Part shown: piece after piece, positions 24,292 to 32,386 of the stretch
Layout: each line of letters starts with the position of its first letter
Position numbering within the stretch: the first letter of the stretch is position 1
DNA from: an uncultured Dialister sp.
GTDB taxonomy: Bacteria; Bacillota; Negativicutes; Veillonellales; Dialisteraceae
DNA: 47,353 nt
Assembly: GCA_934178345.1 (NCBI GenBank)
Contig: CAKPQG010000018.1
Location: 1-47,353, forward strand
Reading direction: 5' to 3'
Made by a program: the position numbers and the translations under genes
The notes under the pieces: generated by a model
What the model saw: only the letters and a program-made list of their open reading frames with translations
What the model was told of the DNA's origin: nothing
The model's database searches: none

Positions 24292-25953
24292 TTAGAGGGT
24301 GTTGTGCGGTTTGTATTCGCCGTAAACTTTACGCAGAACGCCGCAGATTTCGCCTTCGGTGCAGTATGCACGTACGCAGTCGAGGATGACTGGCATGAGG
24401 TTGATGTGGTCTGGGCCTTCAGCCGGAGTCTGAGCTGCTTTTTCAAGTTTAGCCAGTTCTTCAGCAACTTTAGCCTGGTCACGGTTTGCTTTATCCTGAG
24501 CGAGCTGAGCTTTCTTCTTTTCGCCAACGGATGCGTCGATTTTCAGCAGGCCGGTAACCGGTGGTTCTTCCATGGTGAATTTGTTGACGCCAACGATGGT
24601 TCTTTCGCCGGATTCAACAGACATCTGCCAAGCGTAAGCAGCGTCCTGAATTTCTTTCTGGATGTAGCCTTTATCAATAGCTTCTACTGCGCCGCCCATT
24701 TCATCGATCTTGCGGATGTATTCTTTAGCTTCTGCTTCGATAGCGTTGGTCATAGCTTCAACATAGTAGGAGCCGCCGAGCGGATCAACTACGTCAGCCA
24801 GGCCGGATTCGTAAGCTACGATCTGCTGGGTACGCAGAGCGATGGTTACGGATTCAGTGGTCGGCAGAGCAAGAGCTTCATCGCGGGAGTTGGTGTGCAG
24901 GGACTGGGTTCCGCCCATAACTGCTGCAGCGGTCTGGAGAGCAACACGGATGATGTTGTTGTTTGGCTGCTGAGCGGTCAGCATGGAACCAGCGGTCTGG
25001 GTGTGGAAACGCAGTTTCATGGACTTGCTGGATTCTGCATGGAATCTTTCCTTCAGAATGGTAGCCCACAGACGACGGGATGCACGGAATTTAGCAACTT
25101 CTTCGAGTACGTTGTTGTGAGCGTTCCAGAAGAAGGACAGACGGCCTGCGAATTCATCGATCTTCATGCCAGCTTTCAGAGCTGCTTCGATGTATGCGAT
25201 ACCATCAGCGATGGTGAATGCGATTTCCTGAGCAGCGGTGGAGCCTGCTTCACGGATATGGTAGCCGGAAATGGAAATGGTGTTCCACTTCGGTACGTTT
25301 ACGGAGCAGTATTCGAAGATATCGGTGATCAGACGCATGGACGGTTTAACCGGGAAAATGTAGGTGCCGCGAGCTGCGTATTCTTTCAGGATATCGTTCT
25401 GGATGGTGCCGCGAAGAGCAGTTGCCGGAACACCCTGTTTTTCAGCTACAGCGATGTACATAGCCAGCAGTACGGAAGCCGGTGCGTTGATGGTCATGGA
25501 GGTGGAAACTTTGCCGAGGTCGATGCCGTCGAACAGTCTTTCCATATCGTAGAGGGAGTCGATAGCTACGCCTACTTTACCAACTTCGCCAGCTGCCATC
25601 TTGTCGTCGGAGTCATAGCCGATCTGGGTTGGCAGGTCGAATGCGCAGGACAGGCCGGTGCCGCCGTTAGCGATCAGGTATTTGTAACGTTTGTTGGATT
25701 CTTCAGCGGTGGAGAAACCAGCATACATACGCATGGTCCAGAGTTTGCCACGGTACATGGTCGGCTGTACGCCACGGGTGTATGGATATTCGCCCGGGAA
25801 TCCGAGGTCTCTTTCATAGTCGAAACCTTCGAGATCGAGTGGGGTGTACAGGTTCTTGTGTTTCAGACCAACTCTTTCCGGATGTTTTGCGCACTGTTTT
25901 GCATAGGTGTCATTGTAAGCTGCAAGTTTAGCTTTCAGGGATTCGTTAGACAT
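24292..25953 (-). CDS. Methylmalonyl-CoA mutase, catalytic barrel subunit (McmA1)
   Basis: Substrate-binding TIM-barrel half of the split mutase; 553 residues. MRMYAGFSTAEESN, CAFDLPTQIGYDSD and ISISGYHIREAGS (catalytic His) are present, and the B12 domain is absent, being encoded by the next gene. The ribosome-binding site AGGAGGA and start codon at 25951-25970 lie in a stretch complementary to both repeats of the ncRNA at 8881-9542. The 5' leader from its own promoter is about 230 nt and strongly structured. Confidence 0.96.
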   Translation of the reverse strand: MSNESLKAKLAAYNDTYAKQCAKHPERVGLKHKNLYTPLDLEGFDYERDLGFPGEYPYTRGVQPTMYRGKLWTMRMYAGFSTAEESNKRYKYLIANGGTGLSCAFDLPTQIGYDSDDKMAAGEVGKVGVAIDSLYDMERLFDGIDLGKVSTSMTINAPASVLLAMYIAVAEKQGVPATALRGTIQNDILKEYAARGTYIFPVKPSMRLITDIFEYCSVNVPKWNTISISGYHIREAGSTAAQEIAFTIADGIAYIEAALKAGMKIDEFAGRLSFFWNAHNNVLEEVAKFRASRRLWATILKERFHAESSKSMKLRFHTQTAGSMLTAQQPNNNIIRVALQTAAAVMGGTQSLHTNSRDEALALPTTESVTIALRTQQIVAYESGLADVVDPLGGSYYVEAMTNAIEAEAKEYIRKIDEMGGAVEAIDKGYIQKEIQDAAYAWQMSVESGERTIVGVNKFTMEEPPVTGLLKIDASVGEKKKAQLAQDKANRDQAKVAEELAKLEKAAQTPAEGPDHINLMPVILDCVRAYCTEGEICGVLRKVYGEYKPHNTL

Positions 25954-26190
25954 GAGTTCATCTTCCTCCTAAAAAAGTAAGTATGTAAAACTCTAGGAAG
26001 CCTTTTCCTTGACTTCGGTGGCCGCGACTTTGTGTTCTTCTTACCACTTACATAGGATCTATCTTCCCAATGGGGTCACGCAAAGCCCTTGGCTGCTGCA
26101 GTGCTCATTCGAGTCTTCTTGCAGCAGCGATTGGGGACTCTTGCTGACCCATGTATTGACACTGTCTTGTGACAGATATCACCATAGGTA
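25954..26190 (-). promoter_or_regulatory. Structured 5' leader of mcmA1
   Basis: There is no ORF. On the minus strand an outer TGGGTCAGC/GCGTGACCCCA pairing (about 26071-26152) encloses GCTGCTGCA/TGCAGCAGC (about 26092-26131). Further down, GAAGTC/GGCTTC (about 25999-26018) sits close to the start codon. It fits no riboswitch class I know and has no strong terminator. Confidence 0.6.
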
Positions 26191-26218
26191 ATTATACAGT
26201 ATTATCTGTATTTGTAAA
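26191..26218 (-). promoter_or_regulatory. Promoter of mcmA1
   Basis: On the minus strand, TTTACA (26213-26218), a 16-bp spacer and TATAAT (26191-26196). The -35 is inside a GTAAAGCATTTAATGCTTTAC palindrome (about 26213-26233) that follows the upstream gene. Confidence 0.6.
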
Positions 26219-26260
26219 GCATTAAATGCTTTACCTCATGCGGCTTCTTGAATAATTAAA

Positions 26261-27808
26261 TTATTTCTTGAAGTGCATGTCGCCGGTTTCAGCGAGGCTT
26301 TCATGGAATTTGAATGCTTCTGCGAGGAGATGCGGGGTCTGGCTTTCGCCGCAAGCTGCACATGCTCTTTCGTAGTAATCCATGAGCTGGTCTCTGTAAG
26401 ACGGATGAGCCACGTTGTTGATGATGACCTTTGCTCTTTCTTTCGGGGACAGGCCGCGAACATCAGCGACGCCCTGTTCAGAAATGAATACATGGGTATC
26501 ATGTTCGGTGTGGTCAACATGAGAGCACATCGGAACAACTGCGGAGATTTTGCCGCCCTTAGCGGTGCTGTGGCAGAAGAAGCAGGACAGGAAGCCGTTA
26601 CGAGCAAAGTCGCCGGAGCCGCCGATACCGTTCATCAGCTTGGTGCCGCTTACATGGGTGGAGTTTACATGGCCGTAGATATCCATTTCCAGTGCGGTGT
26701 TCATAGCGATGACGCCGAGACGACGAGCTACTTCGCCATTGTTGGAAACTTCCTGCGGACGAAGGATGATCTTCTTGCTGTATCTGTCGATGTTGTCGTA
26801 GAAGCGTTTCAGTCCGTCCGGGGATGGGGACAGGGAAGTACCGGAAATCATGTCGATCTTGTCTTTATCGATCAGGTCGAACATGCCATCCTGAATAACT
26901 TCGGTGTATACGGAGAGGTTCTTGAAGTCAGATTCTACGAGGCCATGGATAACAGCGTTTGCTACGTTGCCTACACCGGACTGCAGTGGGAGCAGGTTTT
27001 CCGGCAGTCTGCCATGTTTAACTTCATTTTTCAGGAAGTCAATCAGGTTGTTGCCCATAGCTTCTGCATCGTCATCAAGCGGAGCGAGTGCGCGGGTAAC
27101 GTCTGGCAGATCGCATGGAACGATAGCAACGATCTTTGCCGGATCGCATGGGATGTAAGGAGTACCTACACGGTCGCCAGCGGAAGTGATCGGGATCGGT
27201 TCACAGTGCGGCGGGTTCTTACGCATGTAGATATCAGCCATACCTACGAGAGCCAGCGGCTGGGTGGTATTGACTTCTACAATGACTTTCTTAGCGGTAT
27301 CTACAAATACCGGAGAGTTGCCGATTGCAGTGGTGGTGTACAGTTCGCCGTTCGGTCCGATCTTGCAGACTTCAACTACAGCGACATCTGGGCCGGTGAC
27401 ACGTTCACCTTTGGCATTGGTGAAGAAGCCGGCACGGATCTGCTGAGCTACATGAGACAGGTGAAGATCGAAATAATCCAGAGCACCAGCATTGATGGCT
27501 TTTCTCAGGTTGCCATTGGTCTGGTATGGCATACGAACTCTTACGCCGTTTACAGCGACCAGTTCGCCATCGATCTGGGAGCCAGTGGAAGCGCCGGTCC
27601 ATACGTCTACCTGGAACGGAGTTTCTTTCATACGTTCTGCGAGTTCATGCATGGTGATCTTCGGATAGCCGCATGGAGTGAATCCGGAAATACCAAGGAT
27701 GTCGCCTGGCTGAATCATAGCTGCTGCTGTCTTAGCGTCGCAAATTTTTGCTTTCAGGTCTGCGCCTTCTACTCTGCTAAGGAATTCGCTATCATTGGTG
27801 TCGATCAT
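26261..27808 (-). CDS. Acetyl-CoA hydrolase/transferase family CoA transferase, probably propionyl-CoA:succinate CoA-transferase
   Basis: It probably swaps CoA from propionyl-CoA to succinate, closing the succinate-decarboxylation cycle. The family also includes acetate-using enzymes, so the substrate rests on context. The 515 residues have the N-terminal ISGFTPCGYPK, the active-site Glu region YTEVIQDG (about 293-300), MNGIGGSGDFARNG and ISEQGVADVRGLSP. I start at the second ATG (27808), 9 nt from GGGAGG; the first ATG abuts that site. It is first of the cluster and has its own leader with an attenuator. mcmA1 follows after 307 bp with its own promoter. Confidence 0.92.
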   Translation of the reverse strand: MIDTNDSEFLSRVEGADLKAKICDAKTAAAMIQPGDILGISGFTPCGYPKITMHELAERMKETPFQVDVWTGASTGSQIDGELVAVNGVRVRMPYQTNGNLRKAINAGALDYFDLHLSHVAQQIRAGFFTNAKGERVTGPDVAVVEVCKIGPNGELYTTTAIGNSPVFVDTAKKVIVEVNTTQPLALVGMADIYMRKNPPHCEPIPITSAGDRVGTPYIPCDPAKIVAIVPCDLPDVTRALAPLDDDAEAMGNNLIDFLKNEVKHGRLPENLLPLQSGVGNVANAVIHGLVESDFKNLSVYTEVIQDGMFDLIDKDKIDMISGTSLSPSPDGLKRFYDNIDRYSKKIILRPQEVSNNGEVARRLGVIAMNTALEMDIYGHVNSTHVSGTKLMNGIGGSGDFARNGFLSCFFCHSTAKGGKISAVVPMCSHVDHTEHDTHVFISEQGVADVRGLSPKERAKVIINNVAHPSYRDQLMDYYERACAACGESQTPHLLAEAFKFHESLAETGDMHFKK

Positions 27809-28060
27809 TACTATCATCCTCCCAAAAATATAAAAATATCAAAAGTCCAGTATACCTGCGAGCTTTCTCTATGGCCTGGAACTTTTTGCCTCATAAAAAC
27901 ACAGCCGTGCTTCCGAAGTAAAAGAAAAAGGAGTTTTTTCTGCATTCATATGACCGCATGTAAACATGTCTCATAGCATCAGAAAAACTCCTCCTTGGTA
28001 TCATCGGTCTTGCCGACTGTATTTATGACTTCTTCAGTCATCACTGTTATTATATCACAC
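27809..28060 (-). promoter_or_regulatory. Promoter and attenuator leader of the CoA transferase gene
   Basis: On the minus strand, an extended -10 TGATATAAT lies at about 28048-28056. Two small hairpins follow, TGACT-GAAGA-AGTCA and TCGG-CAAGA-CCGA, with nAAGA loops (about 28010-28042). Then comes a long stem, GGAGTTTTTCTG/CAGAAAAAACTCC (about 27930-27995), followed by TTTTTCTTTT: a leader terminator. A 20-codon frame (MTEEVINTVGKTDD...) spans the two small hairpins, beginning almost at the expected transcript start. Confidence 0.6.
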
Positions 28061-28110
28061 TTTTTTACAAAGATTCGTAAAAAGTAAGTTCTTTGTTTTT
28101 AAAATTCTCA

Positions 28111-28564
28111 TAGGCATGTTATAAATAATTCCTATTAGACAAATCATCAATTATGTGACTTATAGAGTGCATGTTAGGAAATCGCAAACTCTAGCAGTGG
28201 AAGTTATCGGAAATGGGTTCGGGGGTAGCCTCAGGGGCGTGGTGCCCTTTGATTGTGGATGAAAGCTTCGCATAAATTAGGAATGAGGAATGAGGAATGA
28301 AGAATGAAGGTGACGGCTTCGCCGCAAGTATATATGGGGCGATGCCCGAAAGCAGCATTTCAGTCACTAGTCACTCGAGACACCTAATCCCTAATCCCCA
28401 ATCCCTAGCCACTCATTCCTGCTTTCAAACTTAGGCCATGGGACAATGCCCGCTTGAGGCGTGAGACATTAGATGCTAGACGTTAGATGTCAGATGTCTC
28501 CTAGTCTCCTAGTCACCAGTCACCAGTCACCAGTCACCAGTCCCTAGTCACCAGTCACCAGTCA
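28111..28564. repeat. Mosaic repeat block between O-antigen ligase and CoA transferase genes
   Basis: There is no gene. It contains the TTAGCCT...GATGAAAGCTTCG module, GGAATGA heptamers, GGCGATGCCC, then AATCCCT, TTAGATG and, up to the next stop codon, CACCAGT heptamer arrays (about 28500-28572). Confidence 0.8.
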
Positions 28565-29779
28565 CTAGTCACCATTTCTCCCACTTCCCACGCAAAGGGC
28601 GGAAAGGCTCCAGAAGCAGAAGGAGATCGAGCGGCCGAAGAGGACATGGTCGCTCATGCCGATGACGGCGATGGCCATGACCATGAGCAGCCCGCCAAGC
28701 CCCAGCGTTCGAGTGAAAAGGCTCGCCTGTCCTCGATAGAGCTTCCAGCAGAGGAAGCCCTGGGCAAAGAAGGTCAGGAGAAAGGCTGCTCCGCCTATGA
28801 TGCCGACTTCGGCCGGCATATTGAGATACATATTGTGCGCATGGAAGATGAGGACGTGCTCATCCTGAATGAAGAAGTTGTAGTCGGGATAGGCCAAATA
28901 ATAGCTCCCCCACCCCACGCCGAGGAGCGGGTGCTCTTCGATCATGGCGATGGTGCTCTCCCATAGGGCAAAGCGCAGGCCGACAGAGGTGTCCTCGCCG
29001 GAAAAGAGGGACAGGAAACGCTCGACCATCTGCCCGTGGTAGAAGAGGAGAACGAGAGGGATGAAGAAGAAAAGGAAGCCGAATCGCTTGTCATAGAAGA
29101 GGGTGAGCCCTAAGACGATGGCCGCAAGGCTCAGCCATGCGCCGCGTGAATAGGTCAGCGCAAGGCAGAGAAGCAGGACGAAGAGAATGATGGCAAAAGC
29201 CCATTTCCTTTTTTTCTGTCGCTCCCGCAGAAAGAATGCAGTCAGTATGCTGATGATCATGACGGCATAGGCCCCGAGGAGATTCGGATTTTCCAATGTC
29301 GAATACATGCGGCGCCGAAGGAGCGGAAATCTCTCGGGATCGACCCAGCTCTGCGCCGTCATATCGGCTGCCATGCCTGCCACATTCGCGTACTGGATGA
29401 AGCCGTAGGCGGCCACGCAGATGGCTCCCGCCAGGAAGGCATAGAGCGCCTTCTCCTTTTCCCGCACGGAGGAAAGGAGCGAAAGGATCAAAAGGTAGAT
29501 CGCGGCATACATCAATGGCTGGAAGGCCCAGTTCATGAGCGAAAAGGCAGGGTCGGGAGAGTTGAAGCCGGAGAAAAAGGCACACGCCAAAAAGACCGCC
29601 GGCAGTCCCCAGAGGCGAGGGCACACGCATTTCACTTCGCCCGTGGTGCAATGATTCACTGCCCAGAGAAGAAGGCATGGGAGAAGGGTCACGTAAAACA
29701 CATAGGGATGAAGCGGCAGCAGAAAGAGTGTCGCATATAAAAGATGCTGGATGTTCTTTTTCGAAGCGAGGAATCGCAT
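28565..29779 (-). CDS. O-antigen ligase / Wzy-type family membrane protein
   Basis: Inner-membrane enzyme that joins or polymerises undecaprenyl-linked glycans, for example onto lipid A-core. The 404 residues contain about 10-12 hydrophobic segments and the conserved YSTLENPNLLGAY, YSRGAW, EHPLLGVGWGSY and the periplasmic loop HAHNMYLNMPAEVG. WaaL and Wzy polymerases cannot be told apart by sequence alone. No other glycan genes are in the window, so it is a single-gene unit. The start has AGGAG 7 nt upstream. It supports an LPS-bearing (diderm) cell. Confidence 0.85.
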   Translation of the reverse strand: MRFLASKKNIQHLLYATLFLLPLHPYVFYVTLLPCLLLWAVNHCTTGEVKCVCPRLWGLPAVFLACAFFSGFNSPDPAFSLMNWAFQPLMYAAIYLLILSLLSSVREKEKALYAFLAGAICVAAYGFIQYANVAGMAADMTAQSWVDPERFPLLRRRMYSTLENPNLLGAYAVMIISILTAFFLRERQKKRKWAFAIILFVLLLCLALTYSRGAWLSLAAIVLGLTLFYDKRFGFLFFFIPLVLLFYHGQMVERFLSLFSGEDTSVGLRFALWESTIAMIEEHPLLGVGWGSYYLAYPDYNFFIQDEHVLIFHAHNMYLNMPAEVGIIGGAAFLLTFFAQGFLCWKLYRGQASLFTRTLGLGGLLMVMAIAVIGMSDHVLFGRSISFCFWSLSALCVGSGRNGD

Positions 29780-30202
29780 GGATGGGCTCCTGACATGGGA
29801 AATGATATTTTTCTATGATCTTATCTCAGTATATCATTATATAGAATGGGAAACTGTTCAGCAATAGAGAATGGGACAGGGTTCGGGGTTCAGGGTTAGC
29901 CCGTGGGGCGTATCGCCCTTTGATTGCGGGTGAAAGTTCTACTCTCTAGTTAGGAGTGAGGAATGAGGAGTGAGGAGTGGTGGTGCGGCGCCAGATCCTT
30001 CGACTCAGTTCTCACTGTTCCGCCTTTACATGATCGAACATCCGACATTTCACTCCGCTCAGGATGACGAAATGCGCCGCGAAGTATAAATAGGGCGATG
30101 CCCGCAGATGGTATTTAGTCACCAGTCACTAGTCACCAGTCACTTGAGACTCCTAATTCCTAGCTACCAGTCACAAATCACTAGTCACTAGTCACCGCCC
30201 CA
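29780..30202. repeat. Mosaic repeat block upstream of the O-antigen ligase gene
   Basis: There is no gene. 29880-29900 holds GGTTCAG heptamers, followed by the TTAGCCCGTGGGGCG module, a GGAGTGA run, a CATCCTGAGCGGAG-type palindrome in reverse (about 29990-30075) and AGTCACT/AATTCCT arrays (about 30115-30195). Confidence 0.78.
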
Positions 30203-30230
30203 ACAAAAAACTCCCCTTCCGGGGAGTTTT
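30203..30230 (-). terminator. Terminator after metQ
   Basis: On the minus strand, AACTCCCC-GGAA-GGGGAGTT is followed by TTTT, 12 bp past the stop codon. Confidence 0.9.
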
Positions 30231-30242
30231 GCTTGCGCGGGA

Positions 30243-31076
30243 TCAGAATACGGTCTTGACAGAGCCGCCGTATTTCTTGTCGATGAAGTCCTTGACTTCT
30301 TTGCTTGTGAGAGCTTTCATGAGCTTCTGGAGTTCCGGACGGTTTTCATCCCCTTCACGGACAGCTACGATATTCGCATACGGGGAGTCGGATCCTTCGC
30401 TGTAGATGGCACTCTTCGGATCGAGTTTGGCTTCGAGGGCGAAGTTCATATTGATGATCGCGATATCCGCATCCTCCAGAGCGCGCGGGAGCTGCGGGGC
30501 TTCCAGTTCGGAGAATTTCAAGTTCTTCGGATTCTCTGCGATATCCTGCGGGGTCGCAGTGATCGGAGCGCCATCTTTCAGCTTGATGAGGCCGGCAGAC
30601 TGGAGGACGAGGAGGGCGCGGCCGCCATTGGTCGGGTCATTCGGGATAGCGACATGCGCACCGTCAGTAAGGTCATTCAGGGACTTCAGCTTCTTGGAAT
30701 AAACGCACATCGGTTCAAGATGGACAGCTCCCATGGATTTCAGTTTCAGGCCTTTGGATTTGCAGAATTCATCCAGGTACGGTTTGTGCTGGAAGAAGTT
30801 CGCATCGAGGCTCTTATCCGCGAGCGCCAGATTTGGCTGGACATAGTCGGTGAATTCGACCATTTCGACTTTGACGCCTTCTTTGGCGAGCTTGTCTTTC
30901 ACAGCGCCGACGATCTCAGCGTGCGGTACCGGAGATACGCCGACTTTGATGGTGGTTTCTTTGCCAGCTGCTGCGGAAGAAGCAGAGGACGCGGCTTTCT
31001 GGTCACCGCAGCCTGCGATGATGCCGGCAGCCGCGAGGACTGCAGCCGATGCGAGGATGGCTTTCTTGAAGTTCAT
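30243..31076 (-). CDS. metQ: MetQ/NlpA-family substrate-binding lipoprotein
   Basis: Methionine-binding (or related) lipoprotein of an ABC importer. The 277 residues start with a lipoprotein signal ending in the lipobox AGC (Cys at about residue 23), a Ser/Ala linker and the NlpA fold: KVGVSPVPHAEIV, DYVQPNLALADKSLDANFFQ (partial), LEPMCVYSKK, IPNDPTNGGRALLVL. The frame opens at 31127, but the ATG at 31076 has GGAGGG and directly precedes the signal peptide. MetN and MetI are not adjacent, which is unusual, so they must be elsewhere or the protein has another partner. Confidence 0.93.
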   Translation of the reverse strand: MNFKKAILASAAVLAAAGIIAGCGDQKAASSASSAAAGKETTIKVGVSPVPHAEIVGAVKDKLAKEGVKVEMVEFTDYVQPNLALADKSLDANFFQHKPYLDEFCKSKGLKLKSMGAVHLEPMCVYSKKLKSLNDLTDGAHVAIPNDPTNGGRALLVLQSAGLIKLKDGAPITATPQDIAENPKNLKFSELEAPQLPRALEDADIAIINMNFALEAKLDPKSAIYSEGSDSPYANIVAVREGDENRPELQKLMKALTSKEVKDFIDKKYGGSVKTVF

Positions 31077-31143
31077 AGGGATCCCTCCATAAGAGAAAAG
31101 AGAGGCGCGGCTATGCACCGCACGCATATTAAATATAGTTTTA

Positions 31144-31173
31144 TTTATAGCACTAGTGAAAGGGCCGCGTCAA
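31144..31173 (-). promoter_or_regulatory. Promoter of metQ
   Basis: On the minus strand, TTGACG (31168-31173), an 18-bp spacer and TATAAA (31144-31149). No SAM riboswitch or T-box features lie between it and the gene. Confidence 0.65.
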
Positions 31174-31184
31174 GAGGAAATCAA

Positions 31185-32335
31185 GACTAAAGGTTCAGGG
31201 TTAAAGGTTCAAGGTTCAGGGTTCAGGGTTCAGGGTTCAGGGTTAGCCCTTGGGGCGGGACGCCCTTTGATTATGGCTGAAAGCTCTGCTCGCCAGTGAG
31301 GAGTGAGGAGTGAGGAGTGCTGGTGCGGCGCATAAAAATATAAAAGCGCCGCGGAGGTTTGAAACCAGCAGTCTCTCATATCGCAAACCTAATCCCTAGC
31401 TACTAATCCCTAGTCCCCAGTCACTAGTCACTCATCCCTGCTTTCAAACTTCAGGGTTCAGGGGTTAGCCTCGGGGGCGTGCCGTCCCTTGATTGGGGAT
31501 GAAAGCTTCGCATAAATTAGGAATGAGGAATTAGGAATTAGGAATTAGGAATGGTGGTGGCGGCTTCGCCGCGAAGTATATATGGGGCGATGCCCGAAGG
31601 GCTGTGGATAGCAGGTTCCCTCGTATCATCAGCCTTCCCCTCGAGGGGAAGGTGCCCCGAAGGGGCGGATAGGGCACAGGCGGCATGAAAGACAAATGAG
31701 GAAGAATGCCTCCCAGTCTCCTAGTCACCAGTCACTAGCTACTCATCCCTGCTTTCAAACTTAGCCCATGGGGCGTGCCGCCCTTTGATTCCGTTTGAAA
31801 TCTTCGCTTGAATGAGAAATTAGAAATGAGAAATGCGAAATGCGAAATGCGAAATGGTGGTGCGGCGCATAAAAATATGGAAGCGCCGCGGAGTTTTGAT
31901 AGCACTTCGCGCATCGTCATTTCGAGCGTAGTCGAGAAATCTTTATTGCAGAACGTTCATCGCCTGATGTGAGGCAGCACCAGGACATTGTTTTCCCTCG
32001 GCGCATACACGCTGATTCCCGCAATGCAGTAAAGATCCCTCGACTGCGCTCGGGATGACGATGCCGAAGAACCCCAGTCACCAGTCACTAGTCACTAGTC
32101 GCTCGAAACGCCTAATCCCTAGCTACTTATCCTTGCTTTCAAACTTCAGAATTAGCCCGTGGGGCGGCTCGTCCACTGATTATGGATGAAAGCTTTGCAC
32201 GAATTAGAAATCAGAAATGGTGGTGGCGGCTCCGCCGCAAATATATATTTTGCAGCGAAGCTGCCACCACAACCTTGAACCCATCAACCTGAACCCCGAA
32301 CCCAATCTCTGCTTTCAAACTTCAGTCTCAAATAA
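31185..32335. repeat. Largest mosaic repeat block (about 1.15 kb)
   Basis: Three or more back-to-back copies of the mosaic unit lie here without any gene: 31190-31450, 31450-31745 and 31745-32330. Each begins with GGTTCAG or TTCAGGG units and TTAGCC(C/T)...GGGGCG, then GAATTAGG/GAAATGAG heptamers, GGTGGTGCGGCGC...GCGCCGC, and ends in AGTCACT/AATCCCT arrays and TGCTTTCAAACTT. The last copy also has the insert CGTCATTTCGAGCGTAG...GCTCGGGATGACG (about 31912-32060). Confidence 0.85.
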
Positions 32336-32376
32336 AAAATCACGCCATGCGCCTTTCGCGCATCGCGTGATCTTCT
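32336..32376 (-). terminator. Terminator after the beta-helix protein gene
   Basis: On the minus strand, ATCACGC/GCGTGAT encloses GATGCGC-GAAA-GGCGCAT and is followed by TTTTTT. Confidence 0.88.
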
Positions 32377-32386
32377 TTTTGCAAGT

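Noticed and set aside
28490..28572. CRISPR array suggested by regular short repeats
   Set aside because: The units are contiguous 7-bp tandem repeats without unique spacers of 30 bp or more, and no cas gene is in the window.
31077..31185. SAM riboswitch or T-box in front of metQ
   Set aside because: The leader is short, with a normal promoter, and none of the conserved S-box or T-box elements can be found.
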